Positions 27,916-38,009 of a DNA stretch of 64,000 nucleotides are shown one piece after another. The number at the start of each line of letters is the position of its first letter. Position 1 is the first letter of the stretch. Source of the stretch: Symbiodinium microadriaticum (lineage: Eukaryota > Sar > Dinophyceae > Suessiales > Symbiodiniaceae); assembly GCA_001939145.1 (NCBI GenBank), contig LSRX01000359.1:341508-405507 (forward strand). The letters run 5' to 3'. The notes beneath the pieces were generated by a model, which made no database searches, had not been told where the DNA came from, and saw nothing but the letters and a program-made list of their open reading frames with translations. A program made the position numbers and the translations under genes.

Positions 27916-28209
27916 GTGAGCGAATGTTGAATCAGACATCCTCAATTCATGTCTCTTAGTGTGAAGGGTTTGGGGGTTTAAGGTTTACAGGGGTTTAGGT
28001 TGAGGCTTTAGGCTTTTGTTCACTAGTACCAGGTCTTTCCAGCACGCAATGATGCAGTAGTCCTGCCACGGAAATCTTGCAACAGCTCGGACATCCACTG
28101 TAGGAATGCAGGGAACCGAGAAGCCCGAACGTGTCGAACCGAAGTCTAAACTTCGCATATGTTAGCAGGTGTTCTTTAAGCTTTCTAGGTTTGCGGAGAT
28201 GACGTATGT

Positions 28210-28224
28210 GTATACATATATATA

Positions 28225-28260
<36 letters not shown>

Positions 28261-28300
28261 TGTATGTATGTATGTATGTATGTATGTGTGTGTGCGCGTG
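28210..28300. repeat. (TA)n(TGTA)n microsatellite
   Basis: TA run then TGTA tetranucleotides and GT/GC. Confidence 0.9.
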
Positions 28301-28442
28301 CGCGGTATATTCTAGGTAGGCACTCGAGGCATCCTCGCAAAGCGATTACTTCGGGCGCCAAACGGACGTGGTCTAGCGTATGCGTGCAGCGACTTCGCAG
28401 GGGTGTGAGGTGCAGGTGGGAATAGCAGAAGGATCCGAATGG

Positions 28443-28552
28443 ATAATAATAATAATAATAATCATCATCATAGTCATAGTAGTCATAATAATAATAATAA
28501 TAATCATAGTAGTAATAATAATATGAATAATAATAGTACTATTACTACTATT
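28443..28552. repeat. (AAT)n trinucleotide repeat
   Basis: AAT/ATC/TAG triplets; poly-Asn/Ile ORFs are artefacts. Confidence 0.9.
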
Positions 28553-28599
28553 ATTGTTATATATGGTTGCTTGGTGAGGTTTTTGGTGCTTTCGCCTCC

Positions 28600-28663
28600 A
28601 GGGCCCACCCGAGCGAGGACAGAGTCTAATTACAAGGCTTTCCACCTTGGGACTGCCCATAGG
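28600..28663 (+). CDS. candidate exon continuing into hairpin arm
   Basis: CGCCTCCAG acceptor; GPPERGQSLITRLSTLGLPI with the last codons in the left arm of a family A hairpin. A GC donor (CATAG|GCCGCT, 28664) joined to the acceptor at 28774 keeps the frame open into the next, GC3-rich exon. Confidence 0.4.
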
Positions 28664-28760
28664 CCGCTAAGTTAGGGTTAAGTAGTTCCTTTTTGTGGTT
28701 CATATTTAGAATCCTATAAGGTAATCCCAAAAATAGGAACTACTTATAGGGGCCTATGGG
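28656..28760. mobile_element. hairpin element, family A, lying between two exons
   Basis: CCCATAGGCCGCTAAG ... CTTATAGGGGCCTATGGG, flanked by TG on both sides. The 13-bp spacer to the acceptor CCCTGCCAG suggests the element forms nearly the whole intron. Confidence 0.85.
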
Positions 28761-28774
28761 TGATTCCCTGCCAG

Positions 28775-28841
28775 ACATCCCGGAGAACGTGGAGTCGCGC
28801 ATCAGGTCGTGGGCGGAGGCCTGCAATGAACAGCTCGAAAA
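28775..28841 (+). CDS. exon, helical and charged
   Basis: CCCTGCCAG acceptor; DIPENVESRIRSWAEACNEQ then LEKAV, nearly all third positions G/C. Probably alpha-helical; the frame continues to TAG at about 28870 if not spliced at GTCGTG. Confidence 0.6.
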
Positions 28842-28886
28842 GGCGGTGGGTCGTGTTCAGGAGTACTCATAGCTAGATGGCTCAAG

Positions 28887-28966
28887 ATGCGAGGGACGGC
28901 GCGAAAAAGACAAGCTGATCGAAGGCACCGACAAGAAAAGCTGGTTGGGCGGGTGCACCACTGCCG
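28887..28966 (+). CDS. exon, charged
   Basis: GGCTCAAG acceptor; CEGRREKDKLIEGTDKKSWL then GGCTTA; very high GC3; donor GCCG|GTCATG. The bases before it (TGGCTCAAG) match the 3' end of the dinoflagellate spliced leader, possibly by chance. Confidence 0.55.
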
Positions 28967-29359
28967 GTCATGGACCTGTTCTGCCGCAGTTTGGCGCCGC
29001 TCGTATGCCATGCCACTCAGAAGCGATGTCGAAAACTCATGTTAGGGTCTAGGGCTTAGGGCTTGCCTGTACCCCATTCAGAAACCTTACTTTTTTGGGT
29101 TCGGTATTCCGGAGAACAACGTCTTCATATGAGTGTCCGTGCAAAAGTTTAACGGTAGGATATTGGGGCTTAAGATACAGGGTACTTTTGTTGTGGGTTT
29201 CCAAAGAGACTCCAAAATCCCTGAGCTGCAAGGCTTTTAGTCCGGGGTGGAGATCGGGCGTTGTGCCAGAGAAACCCATACATCCCGAACGAAACCCCTA
29301 AAGCGCTAAACCCTAAACCCCAAAAGCCCGAAAGACCCTAGACCCCAAAACCCCTAAAG

Positions 29360-29431
29360 CCTCAAACGGCGGCCGCCAGGACTTCGTAAAGCAGGCGAAG
29401 AAGGAGGGCGTGAAAGAGGCCCCGGCTGAGA
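29360..29431 (+). CDS. exon, Lys-rich
   Basis: CCTAAAG acceptor at the end of a CCCTAAA array; SNGGRQDFVKQAKKEGVKEA then PAE, very high GC3; donor GAGA|GTTCAGGGTTTAGG. Confidence 0.6.
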
Positions 29432-29517
29432 GTTCAGGGTTTAGGACTCTGGAACTTGCGGTCTAGGGGTTAGGGTTTGGGGTCAGGGTTTAGGGCCGTT
29501 TAGGGTTTAGGGGTTTG

Positions 29518-29672
29518 GCCGATATGTTATGGCTCAGACCTGCTGGGTTTAGGGGGTAGGGTTTAGGGGTTAGGGTTGAGGGTTTAGGGGTTAGACCGAG
29601 AGAGAGAGATATATATATATATATATACACACATATATATATATAATATGTTATGGCTCAGACCTGCTGACA
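29518..29672. repeat. duplicated 24-mer around a (GA)(TA) microsatellite
   Basis: ATATGTTATGGCTCAGACCTGCTG occurs at about 29523 and about 29645, with TTTAGGG units and GA/TA repeats (29598-29644) between. Confidence 0.8.
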
Positions 29673-29802
29673 GGAAACCCTTGACAACGCAACTCCTTAC
29701 ACAAAGCCGCCTAAACCATAATCCATAAACGCAAGTAAGCAACAAATAAAGCCTTGTTTAGGGTTTAGGGTTTAGGGGTTTAGGGTTTATGGTGTACCGC
29801 AG

Positions 29803-29916
29803 ATGCCGAACCGCACCCGTCGCTCCAAGCCCGACATCTGTGCCAGAGCGACTTCCCGCGCCTGCGCAAAGAGATCCCCTGCCACCATGCCCCAATCAAA
29901 GAGGCGGGCGGTCAGG
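29803..29916 (+). CDS. exon, His/Cys/Pro-rich
   Basis: GTACCGCAG acceptor; AEPHPSLQARHLCQSDFPRL then RKEIPCHHAPIKEAGGQ; very high GC3; donor CAGG|GTTCGTG followed by TTTAGGG. CHH..C content could bind metal; unknown family. Confidence 0.6.
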
Positions 29917-30198
29917 GTTCGTGTTTAAGGCTTTAGGGTTTAGGGTTGTGTGGGGTTTTGAGGTTCACGGGTTCTGGGGTTGTTGGGTTGCTGCGGGTTG
30001 AGGGTTCAGGGCTCAGACCCGCCGAGTTAATCTGGCACACAGGGAAATCTAGTAAGTAAGGATGCTGACCCTAAGCCCTGGAGCATGCCTGGGTTGGGTG
30101 GGTGCAGTGTAGGGATTGCTAGACGAGGGAGATGAAATCATTGGGAGTATATGGGTCCCCTATGGATTCTTCAGAGTTTCTTTTAAGGGTTGCCATAG

Positions 30199-30399
30199 GA
30201 GTTCTACGATTTTCAAAGGACTCGGCTATCGATCATGAACAGACAACTATCTCTACCGAGGGGCCAAAGAACTGACATAGAGCAGTCGTGGTCTGAGCTG
30301 GCCCCTAACATGATGCCTTATTTTCACGGTTACCCTACCCCTACCCCTACCCCTACCCCCCTACCCCTACGGTTAAGGGTTTGGGTTCATTCGGCATAG
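30199..30399 (+). CDS. candidate coding region, 66 codons
   Basis: From GCCATAG: EFYDFQRTRLSIMNRQLSLP onward through a (CCTACC)n Tyr/Pro/Thr repeat to TAG. Moderate GC3; no domain. Confidence 0.3.
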   Translation, partial: EFYDFQRTRLSIMNRQLSLPRGQRTDIEQSWSELAPNMMPYFHGYPTPTPTPTPLPLRLRVWVHSA

Positions 30400-31044
30400 C
30401 TACGCTTGTAGATACCGGTAGATCCTAATTAAGGCACCGCACAACCGTCCCCCCTCTTGCAGCTCACCTCTTCATCCCTAAACCCTGAACCTTTCAGCCC
30501 AAGGCCTCGTCCCTCAACCTCAAAACCCCTACTCACGAAAGCCCGAAGCCCTAAACCCGAAACCCTAGACCCGAAAGCCCGAAACCCTAAACCCGAAACC
30601 CGAAAGCCTCAAGCCCGGAGTCGTTCATGGTTCATAGGGTCTCTACCAGGACCCCTTCAAATAGGGGTAAATGGTCCCAAACTAAAGGTGTTTAGGGTCT
30701 AATAGAGGGAAAATGGAGGGTCTGTAAGTATGGGGTCGGCGGTTTACCCAAGACTCACTGTTCCTGTTTCGATCCCTCGAGTTACCCAGCGGGGCCGGGT
30801 TTGACCGGCCGAAGTTGGGATTGAGGGTTTAAGTTTAGGACATTTGTGGTTTTGGGTTTAGGGTTTAGGGTTTAGGGTTCAGGGGGGGATGGAGTTGAGG
30901 ATTGAACTGTTTAATTAGGGCTGAACCGAAGACTCGGTGCAACTCTGACCATGCAACCACACTAAGACCATAATACCCAGATGTATCCGAGCAGCCTGTG
31001 TATGTATCATATGTACTGCTAAAGTATTACATTGCTACCCGCAG

Positions 31045-31119
31045 ATTATACATGCCTTGCGGGCTAAAGAGCCGTTCAATTCCTACTTTGGCTTCAACAC
31101 CTGCTCACGAAAAATGCAC
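31045..31119 (+). CDS. exon, aromatic
   Basis: CTACCCGCAG acceptor; IIHALRAKEPFNSYFGFNTC then SRKMH; donor ATGCAC|GTCCTC. Confidence 0.5.
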
Positions 31120-31200
31120 GTCCTCCAAAGCCCTGGCCTTTGCAGGCTTAGGACCCTAAACCCTAAACCCTAAACCCTAGGGTTTAGGGTCCTTCGCAAG

Positions 31201-31269
31201 GTCGTGCCGTTCCTCTACTTGATGCACAACCTCGAGTTGATCAGGCCGGCAAATTGGCCTTCGACTTAG
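31201..31269 (+). CDS. exon ending in TAG|GT
   Basis: CCTTCGCAAG acceptor; VVPFLYLMHNLELIRPANWP then ST and TAG directly before GTTTTGG. Very high GC3. Either a C-terminus or, if TAG is read through, an internal exon. Confidence 0.6.
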   Translation, partial: VVPFLYLMHNLELIRPANWPST

Positions 31270-31461
31270 GTTTTGGCATGGCTTTGGGAGTGGAGTGGTG
31301 GGGCTTAAACCCTAAACCCTCAACTTAGGGGGGGGGGTCATGATCCTTAGAACCAGGATCCGGGTCTCCTTCACCTTGGTAACACCTAGCATATAAGACG
31401 GCCTTAAGAAGGGATGAGACCAGAACTGCAGTACTCCTCCGTTTAAGAACCCCCCCCCTCC

Positions 31462-31500
31462 NNNNNNNNNNNNNNNNNNNNNNNNNNNNNNNNNNNNNNN
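31462..31500. other. assembly gap (39 N)
   Basis: Run of Ns between poly-C tracts. Confidence 0.99.
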
Positions 31501-31575
31501 CCGCCCCCCGTCCCCACTCCACAACGCCAGGAACTCTGCCCTCAGGGAAGGGTCGGGCTGAGTCGACCCATGAAC

Positions 31576-31690
31576 CTCACTATAGAAGCCTAATTGATTA
31601 CCAATGCTAATTGCGGGGGGGCTTCCTTGTTATGAGTATAGCAAAACATACCCCAGAACCTTATTCTAACTTTATTGATGCCCCTACCTT
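31576..31690. mobile_element. hairpin element, family B
   Basis: TATAGAAGCCTAATTGATTACC, GGGGGCTTCCTTGTTATGAG, AACATACCCCAGAACCTTATTCT, ATTGATGCCCCTACCTTAGC. Confidence 0.6.
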
Positions 31691-31770
31691 AGCTGCAGCT
31701 GTGTTGAGATGCAGTCGAGGACCACCTACTCTTGAACCCCACCTGCACTTGGCTATTCTGACTTAGCGGG

Positions 31771-31992
31771 TTGAAACATAGTATCCCAGAAGAATCGCCA
31801 CAGCCCGTCTTACTCACCCTGCTTGAACAAAAAGGTGCGCACATGCCCATCGATGTAGTTCATATTTTGCGAACTAAGACATTTGGCGAACCAAAATGTT
31901 TCCCGGTAGCACCCCCGAAAGAAGTTACAGATCACAACGCAGAAGTACAACTAGCCCCCCCTCCCCAGCCAACCTCAAAGCCGATCCTCTGA
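31771..31992 (+). CDS. candidate ORF, 73 aa
   Basis: MKHSIPEESPQPVLLTLLEQ onward with a Pro-rich end. Low-bias codons; could be chance. Confidence 0.3.
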   Translation: MKHSIPEESPQPVLLTLLEQKGAHMPIDVVHILRTKTFGEPKCFPVAPPKEVTDHNAEVQLAPPPQPTSKPIL

Positions 31993-32294
31993 GTCCCAAA
32001 CATGAACCGAGCCAGAATGGTAGACCTCAAATGTCGAAGCCATTTCAGGATTGAGGGCGCAGAGCATTCACCCAACGTCGAGACCCAGAAATGCCAGGCC
32101 CTAAACTCTAGACCCTAACGTTCCCAACCTCCGAGATTTTCGGGTTTAGAGTTCAGTATTACTACGATTGCCTATTATACGTATGCAGTTCTCACTCCCT
32201 GCGTTAGCGTCGCATCCCACAACTTGAACAGCAATCATATACCGAATATACCCAAACCAAAAGATTACTCCAATGAGAACGTCCCCTAAGTTAG

Positions 32295-32391
32295 GCGGAT
32301 GATGCACACCTACACCGGTACCTTCCTGATCATGGTCTTCCTCGTCTTCGGTGTCGGCGGAGGCTACTTTTGGCAACTCGGCTACTCTTAG
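32295..32391 (+). CDS. terminal exon, CTR-type copper transporter-like
   Basis: GTTAG acceptor or ATG at 32299; HTYTGTFLIMVFLVFGVGGG then YFWQLGYS and TAG; very high GC3. GxxxG followed by YFW at the end of the last membrane helix, with an upstream Met, resembles the TM3 region of CTR copper transporters, which form trimeric Cu(I) pores. The MxxxM motif of TM2 is not visible here, so this is tentative. Confidence 0.45.
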
Positions 32392-32401
32392 AGCTTACGT
32401 A

Positions 32402-32509
32402 GAGAGCCCAATACACCCTTAATTAAGGAAAAGACCCTAAAATAATAGGGGCCTTTATACGATGATTTAAGGTATATTCCTTAATTGAGGGGTATTGGGT
32501 TCTCTGGGT
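32402..32509. mobile_element. hairpin element, family D
   Basis: AGAGAGCCCAATACACCCTTAATTAAGG ... CCTTAATTGAGGGGTATTGGGTTCTCTGGG, starting 11 bp after the stop of the CTR-like exon, like the copy after 10849. Confidence 0.85.
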
Positions 32510-32582
32510 GAAGCGTCGAACACTCGTAGTTTGCGTCTAGGGCCTGAGTTGTGGCGCGTTCTGTTATTGCCGCTTTTAGCTG

Positions 32583-32765
32583 GTTTAGGGTTTAGGGTTT
32601 CGAGTTTAGGGCTGTGTTCAGCGTTGCTAAACCCTAACAGCTTAACCCTCAACCCTAGACCCTAAACCCTGTTTAGGGCTTATTAGGGTTTAGGGTTTAG
32701 GGCTTTGGGTTTAGGGTTTAGGGCTTTGGGTTTAGGGTTTTGGGCTTAGGGGTTTAGGGATTCTG
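32583..32765. repeat. telomere-like arrays in both orientations
   Basis: TTTAGGG units, then CTAAACCCTAACAGC..CCCTAAACCC, then TTTAGGG/GGCTTTGGG units; the inverted arms could fold. Confidence 0.85.
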
Positions 32766-32882
32766 TTTAAGTTGCCATAGTAGGGATCTGTCGTAAATAA
32801 TAGGGTTTCCTTTTTTGTGGTAACACTTAGATTAGGCCACATAAACAAGAACCCAGCAACCCCAAACCCTGAAGTCCTGAAG

Positions 32883-32976
32883 AGTTTGGGGCGGTTCAAG
32901 GCCGCAGGGGTCTCCTTTCCCGGCAGCTGGCACCGTTGTATTTTTTTCTGTCACGTCCTACAGCAAGATTTAGAGG
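32883..32976 (+). CDS. exon between inverted arrays
   Basis: CCTGAAG acceptor after CCCAAACCC; SLGRFKAAGVSFPGSWHRCI then FFCHVLQQDLE; donor GAGG|GTTTAGGG and a long G-strand array. Confidence 0.55.
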
Positions 32977-33211
32977 GTTTAGGGTTTAGGGTTTTGGGGC
33001 TTAGGGTTTAGGGTTTAGGGTTTTAGGGTTCTAGGTTTAGGGTTTAGGGTTAAGGAGCCTCTGTCTACAATGCGGAATCCCAAACCCTGCATTCGCCTGT
33101 ACCTTTTTACAAGCGAGTGACAAGCGAACCCCTCGTCATTGCATTTTCTGCGTGCTATGCAAGGAGATGCCGCAATAAGCAGCCGACAAGCATGAAGTCT
33201 CAGCTCTAGCA

Positions 33212-33610
33212 TCAGCGAGACCCTTTGAAGAGCAATTGCGAAGGTGGTGACACCCTGCTGCCACAGACCCCGATCCCGGCTGCAAACGGAGAGTCTGAAA
33301 AGAAATCGCCAGCGTGCTGGTTTATGTAGGCCAGAGTTCTCTTCTCGTGGTTTTCATCCTGAGAGCACCGTAAATTCGCCAAAGCCTGAGTAGTACTGCG
33401 CAAGTGTTGATGCAAGCTTTCAGCCAAGGTACTGGTACACCGTGATGCGAACGAGTCAGCGAAGGTACAGATCATGTCCATGATGACATTCTCCTGACAC
33501 GTACGAGCAATGTTCACTGGAATTTGCTTAGCTCCGGAACCCAATATGCAAAGGACGTCGTGCGACAATTTGTGCACATACGCCGATGACATAACCGTCC
33601 ATACGACCAT
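33212..33610 (-). CDS. candidate minus-strand ORF, 132 aa
   Basis: The longest non-repetitive ORF in the window: MVVWTVMSSAYVHKLSHDVL, CTFADSFASRCTSTLAESLH, then QSLLFKGSR-like end. No family recognised, no TM helix. It is the only strong minus-strand candidate and may be a retrogene or chance. Confidence 0.4.
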   Translation of the reverse strand: MVVWTVMSSAYVHKLSHDVLCILGSGAKQIPVNIARTCQENVIMDMICTFADSFASRCTSTLAESLHQHLRSTTQALANLRCSQDENHEKRTLAYINQHAGDFFSDSPFAAGIGVCGSRVSPPSQLLFKGSR

Positions 33611-33949
33611 GCAGGGCTTTTAGGTGCCGGGCCTGTACTGCTTCTATGGGCATGGGGCTTCAGGCCATGAAGGAGCCCCCCTCAGGGTCTAGAGCATTAG
33701 CGCTTTGGGCTTCACCGCTATATTAGTGGAAGGTCCGCTGGGTCAGTTCACACTCTGAGAGTTGCATTTCCAATCCATACTAGCCCCAATGCAGCCTATC
33801 AATGGCAGCTACTTGGTTCTCGGACTTTTTGTTTCTTGTTGAGGGCTGTGGTTTAGGCCACCGATGCGAACGCAGAGCCACTTCCAAACCCCAACAACCC
33901 TGTCAAACCCTGAACCGCAAGGCCCGCACCATAAGCCCTCAAGCCTGTA

Positions 33950-34092
33950 ATATAGGGGCCTTATAGTTACCTATACTATGTTTGTGTGTGTGTGTGTTTT
34001 TTTTTGGGGGGGTTCCTTATTATGCTTTTAGTCCCAAAAAGACCCCAAAAAACCCTATCCGAATTATTAAGGCCCTTACATTAGTTCCCACT
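33950..34092. mobile_element. hairpin element, family B (long copy)
   Basis: GTAATATAGGGGCCTTATAG ... TTATTAAGGCCCTTACATTAG. The left arm starts with GT and the right arm ends with AG, so the ends could act as splice sites. Confidence 0.75.
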
Positions 34093-34156
34093 ACGCCTCA
34101 AGCCCAACAAAAACAAAAGCCTTAACACAGAGCCCTACGAGCCCAACACCCACGAG

Positions 34157-34200
34157 TCGAAGACCCTGATAGATAACCCGGTGGGGATTCAACAAAAAGA
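34157..34200 (+). CDS. short exon
   Basis: ACCCACGAG acceptor; SKTLIDNPVGIQQK; donor AAAGA|GTTTAGGG. Confidence 0.45.
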
Positions 34201-34283
34201 GTTTAGGGTTTCGGGGTTAAGGTTTAGGGTTTAGGGGTTAAGGTTTAGGGTTTAGGGGTTAGGGTTTAGGGTTGAGGGTTCAG
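34201..34283 (+). repeat. 83-nt intron-sized telomere-like array
   Basis: From GTTTAGGGTTTCGGGG to GGGTTCAG, almost entirely TTTAGGG-type units, between two exons. A GT..AG intron made only of telomere repeat. Confidence 0.6.
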
Positions 34284-34389
34284 GGCCTACCCAACTTGCT
34301 GGGAGGCTGAAGATGCTTGAGCCGGGCACCTTATCGATCCTTGTCCTGGACTGCGTGGGGACACCCAGCTTCCTTTGCGGGTTGCATCG
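34284..34389 (+). CDS. exon, hydrophobic strand-rich
   Basis: GGGTTCAG acceptor; PTQLAGRLKMLEPGTLSILV then LDCVGTPSFLCGLH; donor CATCG|GTTTAGGG. GTLSILVLDC is compatible with a C2-domain first strand, but this is weak. The frame in phase with the previous exon would instead end in TGA. Confidence 0.5.
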
Positions 34390-34397
34390 GTTTAGGG

Positions 34398-34830
<433 letters not shown>

Positions 34831-36003
34831 TATTTATATGTATGTGTGACACATAGAATATGTGTGCATAGTTATGTATACATATGAAATATCAAGGCTT
34901 TCGTGTGTCTTTCAAACTTTAGGGTGAAGGTTCTGCTTTGCTGGACTACGAACTCTCCGTCCCGGACTGCTGCAATAATTTGTTTGGCTTCTTGCTACAT
35001 GAGCAGAGTGTGCAGGTGTGCAACAGCCGTTACCATTTCATGGAAGCCTGAATAATGATCAATGCTGTTATCTTTCATTAACAAAGCTATGTTTCGCTAT
35101 AGTGTATCCCGAACACCCTATTCTATCAAGTAAGTATTCGGGCCCTATGCTACGGAGCCGAATGCTTTGGCATGGTTTGGGACGGGTTGAGAATTCGAAT
35201 CTTCCATTAAAATCCTTCAGCCAAGATCCTTACGGGTATAGCGCGCCGGGCTCTCATAATGGTCCTTTGTGGAGTGTAGGGTTAGGGTTATATTCTCAGG
35301 GTCCTAGTAGGGGCCAGGGAAAAAAACTCGAGTCATTCCGATGGTCGCGAAGTCAGTTTGTGTTAGGGTCAGACGACTCGATCTCAAACTCCAGAACCTT
35401 GAATACTGCCCCCGCTCAGTAACAGTTTGACAATATTCATAATATGGACATATACGGCCCTTAAAAAGTAGCCCTATTATAGACTGTTAATTACTGTATG
35501 GGGGGCAGTACCCAACCGGTACCCCAACTCGAGCCAACAACTTATCGAGGGCCTTGTTGGCTTCACCAAGAGTGCAACGAAGATGCTGGTGGAGCGTGGA
35601 GACCCAATGATTATACAGGGGACGTGGATCGGTTGACCAGGGTTTTTGGAGGTATATGATACGATGTTTCTTTCATGGGTAACACTGAGGGAATAGGATG
35701 CTTTATCTGGACCTGCCATAATATGTGAGGTGCCACTCGGCTGTTTGCGCCTTCTGGCAGCTGATGCCCTTGTTTGGTTTCAGATATGGCCGACCATTGA
35801 CGAGTTGTTGTTGCTGCTGGTGCCTCTTCACAGGCACATGCTTCTTTCTCGTGTTGTTTCTGTTATAACAAGAGCCGGAATATCCCTGGGCCCTCATAGT
35901 CCGTTTTGTCAAGGCCCTAAATCAGCATTTCTGGTGCATGGTTCTGGCGGAAGCGAATCGAAGCCAAGTGTGAGGAGCATCGTTATGGGGCTTTGGGTGT
36001 AGT

Positions 36004-36157
36004 TTCTAAGCCATAAACTCAAAGTACTAAGTAGTACATGTGGTTCGTTGTGTCTTGGGCTAGCATCTATGCTAGTCTTTACATTAGGTCCACTCTTGAG
36101 GTCCACAAAACACGTCACGCTTCGCACCAAATTTCCGATAGTAGTCTTAAGCTACCC
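36004..36157 (+). CDS. candidate exon, 51 codons
   Basis: Open frame including LGLASMLVFTLGPLLRSTKH and VTLRTKFPIVVLSYPK up to AAGG|GTCCAT at the left arm of a hairpin. Hydrophobic segment suggests membrane association. GC3 moderate. Confidence 0.35.
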
Positions 36158-36250
36158 TAAGGGTCCATGTGCCCAAATAGCATAATGTGCTTTGGCCCTG
36201 AGGCCCAAGTGTATATATACTATTTGGGTAATTGGACCTTTAAGGTTAGA
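36152..36250. mobile_element. hairpin element, family F
   Basis: CCTAAGGGTCCATGTGCCCAAATAG ... CTATTTGGGTAATTGGACCTTTAAG. Left arm AAGG|GTCC and right arm AG could serve as donor and acceptor. Confidence 0.8.
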
Positions 36251-36254
36251 AAAC

Positions 36255-36350
36255 AACCACAGGTCCGTCCTCGTACACGCCAGTTCAACCTTCAGGAAGT
36301 TTCCCTGTAGCTTCTTCACAGTTGAGGAATTTTACCAAGGGACTTAAAAC
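36255..36350 (+). CDS. candidate terminal exon after hairpin
   Basis: From AAGGTTAG: ENNHRSVLVHASSTFRKFPC then SFFTVEEFYQGT and TAA. In phase with the 36157 donor. Confidence 0.35.
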
Positions 36351-37042
36351 ACCAGGCGTTGTATACCCCGCATAGTGACTTAGAGTATCCTCGAACTGCC
36401 GCTCGACAGCTACCATGTTGCAATACCCTTGGTGTTGGCCTCGCCAGGTCTAAAGAGAAGTAGCAGGATCACAATGAATAATAGCATGAGGGTATAATGC
36501 CACTGCTCATCTCCTTGAAGGCGTACAGTGGGTTCGCTTAGCTGAAGTTGCTGTTGCCCCTAAACGTCTCGCTGCCTTTCAATTCGAGGAGTCTTTGCGG
36601 GTTTCAACCCTCGCCCCTAAAGCTCTAGTCTAGGGTTTAGGGTCAACCCACACCCCTAAAACTCTAAACCCTAAAGCCCTCCACCTCTGGGTCGTCCTCA
36701 AACCCTTAAAACCCCTTCTCAGGCGTTGTGTCGTCACTTTCTTCTTCTGGAAGCCAACGAGGTGCCTGCCTGCCCTTTAAAACTCGACCCCTACAGCAGA
36801 ACCCCCTCTGAACGACCGACTTAAGGCAACGTAGGGACTGAATGCATGATTAAGATCAGTAGCCGAGATTTTATTGGCAATAATGATGAGCATCGTCATA
36901 ATCTGTCTTGTTATGAAAGTTGAATCATAAGGATAAAGATCAATGTCGTAACCATCACTATAGTCATACGATGCCATACGAACAGTCGCAGTAACAGCAA
37001 TAACGATATCTGCTGTCGTGATTTTAGTATTCATCGTAAATC

Positions 37043-37159
37043 ATGGCAAAGTCGATCCCGAACGCTCTAGGCCCCGGTTTGGACTCCCCTTGGCCCCAAG
37101 CCCTAAACCGATTGTGGCGGCTGCAACCGGTGACTCCATACGGGGATTTCCGAGAATAG
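37043..37159 (+). CDS. candidate first exon
   Basis: ATG then AKSIPNALGPGLDSPWPQAL NRLWRLQP, with a possible GTGACTCC donor; the frame reaches TAG at 37157. Short. Confidence 0.3.
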   Translation: MAKSIPNALGPGLDSPWPQALNRLWRLQPVTPYGDFRE

Positions 37160-37557
37160 GGCACCCTAGTAGAGTACCCTAAATAGTCGGATCCTTATCA
37201 TAAGGACCGCAAGTAAGGTACCCCAAAGGTCTGAAACTCCCATACTGATCCCGAAGTATGCAGAGAAGACATCTCTGCTGCTGGCATACATGTCATAGAA
37301 CTGCCTCAGCCTTCTTCCTTGCGGACTTGAAGCCAGGCAACTTTATTTCAATAGGGCCCCTTTCAGACTGTAGCAGATAGCATAGGGCTTGAATAATGGC
37401 CTAGAACTATTCCTTACGGTTCCTGGTTACACTGATACTTGTCCTATGTCATCCCCCAAAACCCCGTTCAAAATCTCCAAAACCCCAAATCAAGTACTCC
37501 ACAGCTCTGAAACCTCAACTCTGAAGATTTGACGCAAGCCTCCCTAAACCCCCATAG

Positions 37558-38009
37558 ACCCCCAAATTGAATCCCGACTCCCTAAACCCTACACGCGATT
37601 CCAAGAAGCCAAGAGTCTGGGGCCCATGTCGCAGAAGAACCTTTCTGAGCCTGAAGGCCCTAATTACCCATAGGCCCCGAAGTAGTTCCTTTTTATGGTT
37701 TCTATTTAGAATCCTATAAGGTCATCCCAAAAAGGAACTACTTAGGGGCCTATGGGTAGGTCCAAGATCCTGAACCCTACACCCAGCGCCCCTACACCCC
37801 AAGCCCCACGAAAGCTTGCATTTTGCAAGCCTCCTTCTTATGATCTCATTATAGAAGCCCTTTACAATCCTAAACCTGAAGCCCTAAGCCCGAAACCTAA
37901 CAAGGGCAGGTTATTTTGGGGCTCAGGTAAACCCACAAAAGAAGCGTGCACTGAAGGTCCGAACGCATCGAAGCGGAGTCTTGGGTTTCAGGGATTTTAT
38001 GGGGTTTAG
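37558..38009 (+). CDS. open frame interrupted by a family A hairpin
   Basis: 37558-37666 (SKKPRVWGPCRRRTFLSLKA) and 37759-38009 (LAFCKPPSYDLIIEALYNPK) are in phase once the 90-bp hairpin and one TA copy are removed, giving about 120 open codons. Splicing at CATAG|GCCCC and GGTAG|GTCC (GC-AG) keeps the same phase. Part of the sequence is telomere-like, so coding is uncertain. Confidence 0.4.
37667..37756. mobile_element. hairpin element, family A
   Basis: 90 bp, CCCATAGGCCCCGAAGTAGT ... GGGGCCTATGGG, TA on both sides. Confidence 0.9.

Noticed and set aside
30457..30702. 81-codon ORF rich in NPKP/PKPET
   Set aside because: It is a translation of CCCTAAA/CCCGAAA telomere-like units; NPKP or GFRV-type peptides across the window share this origin.
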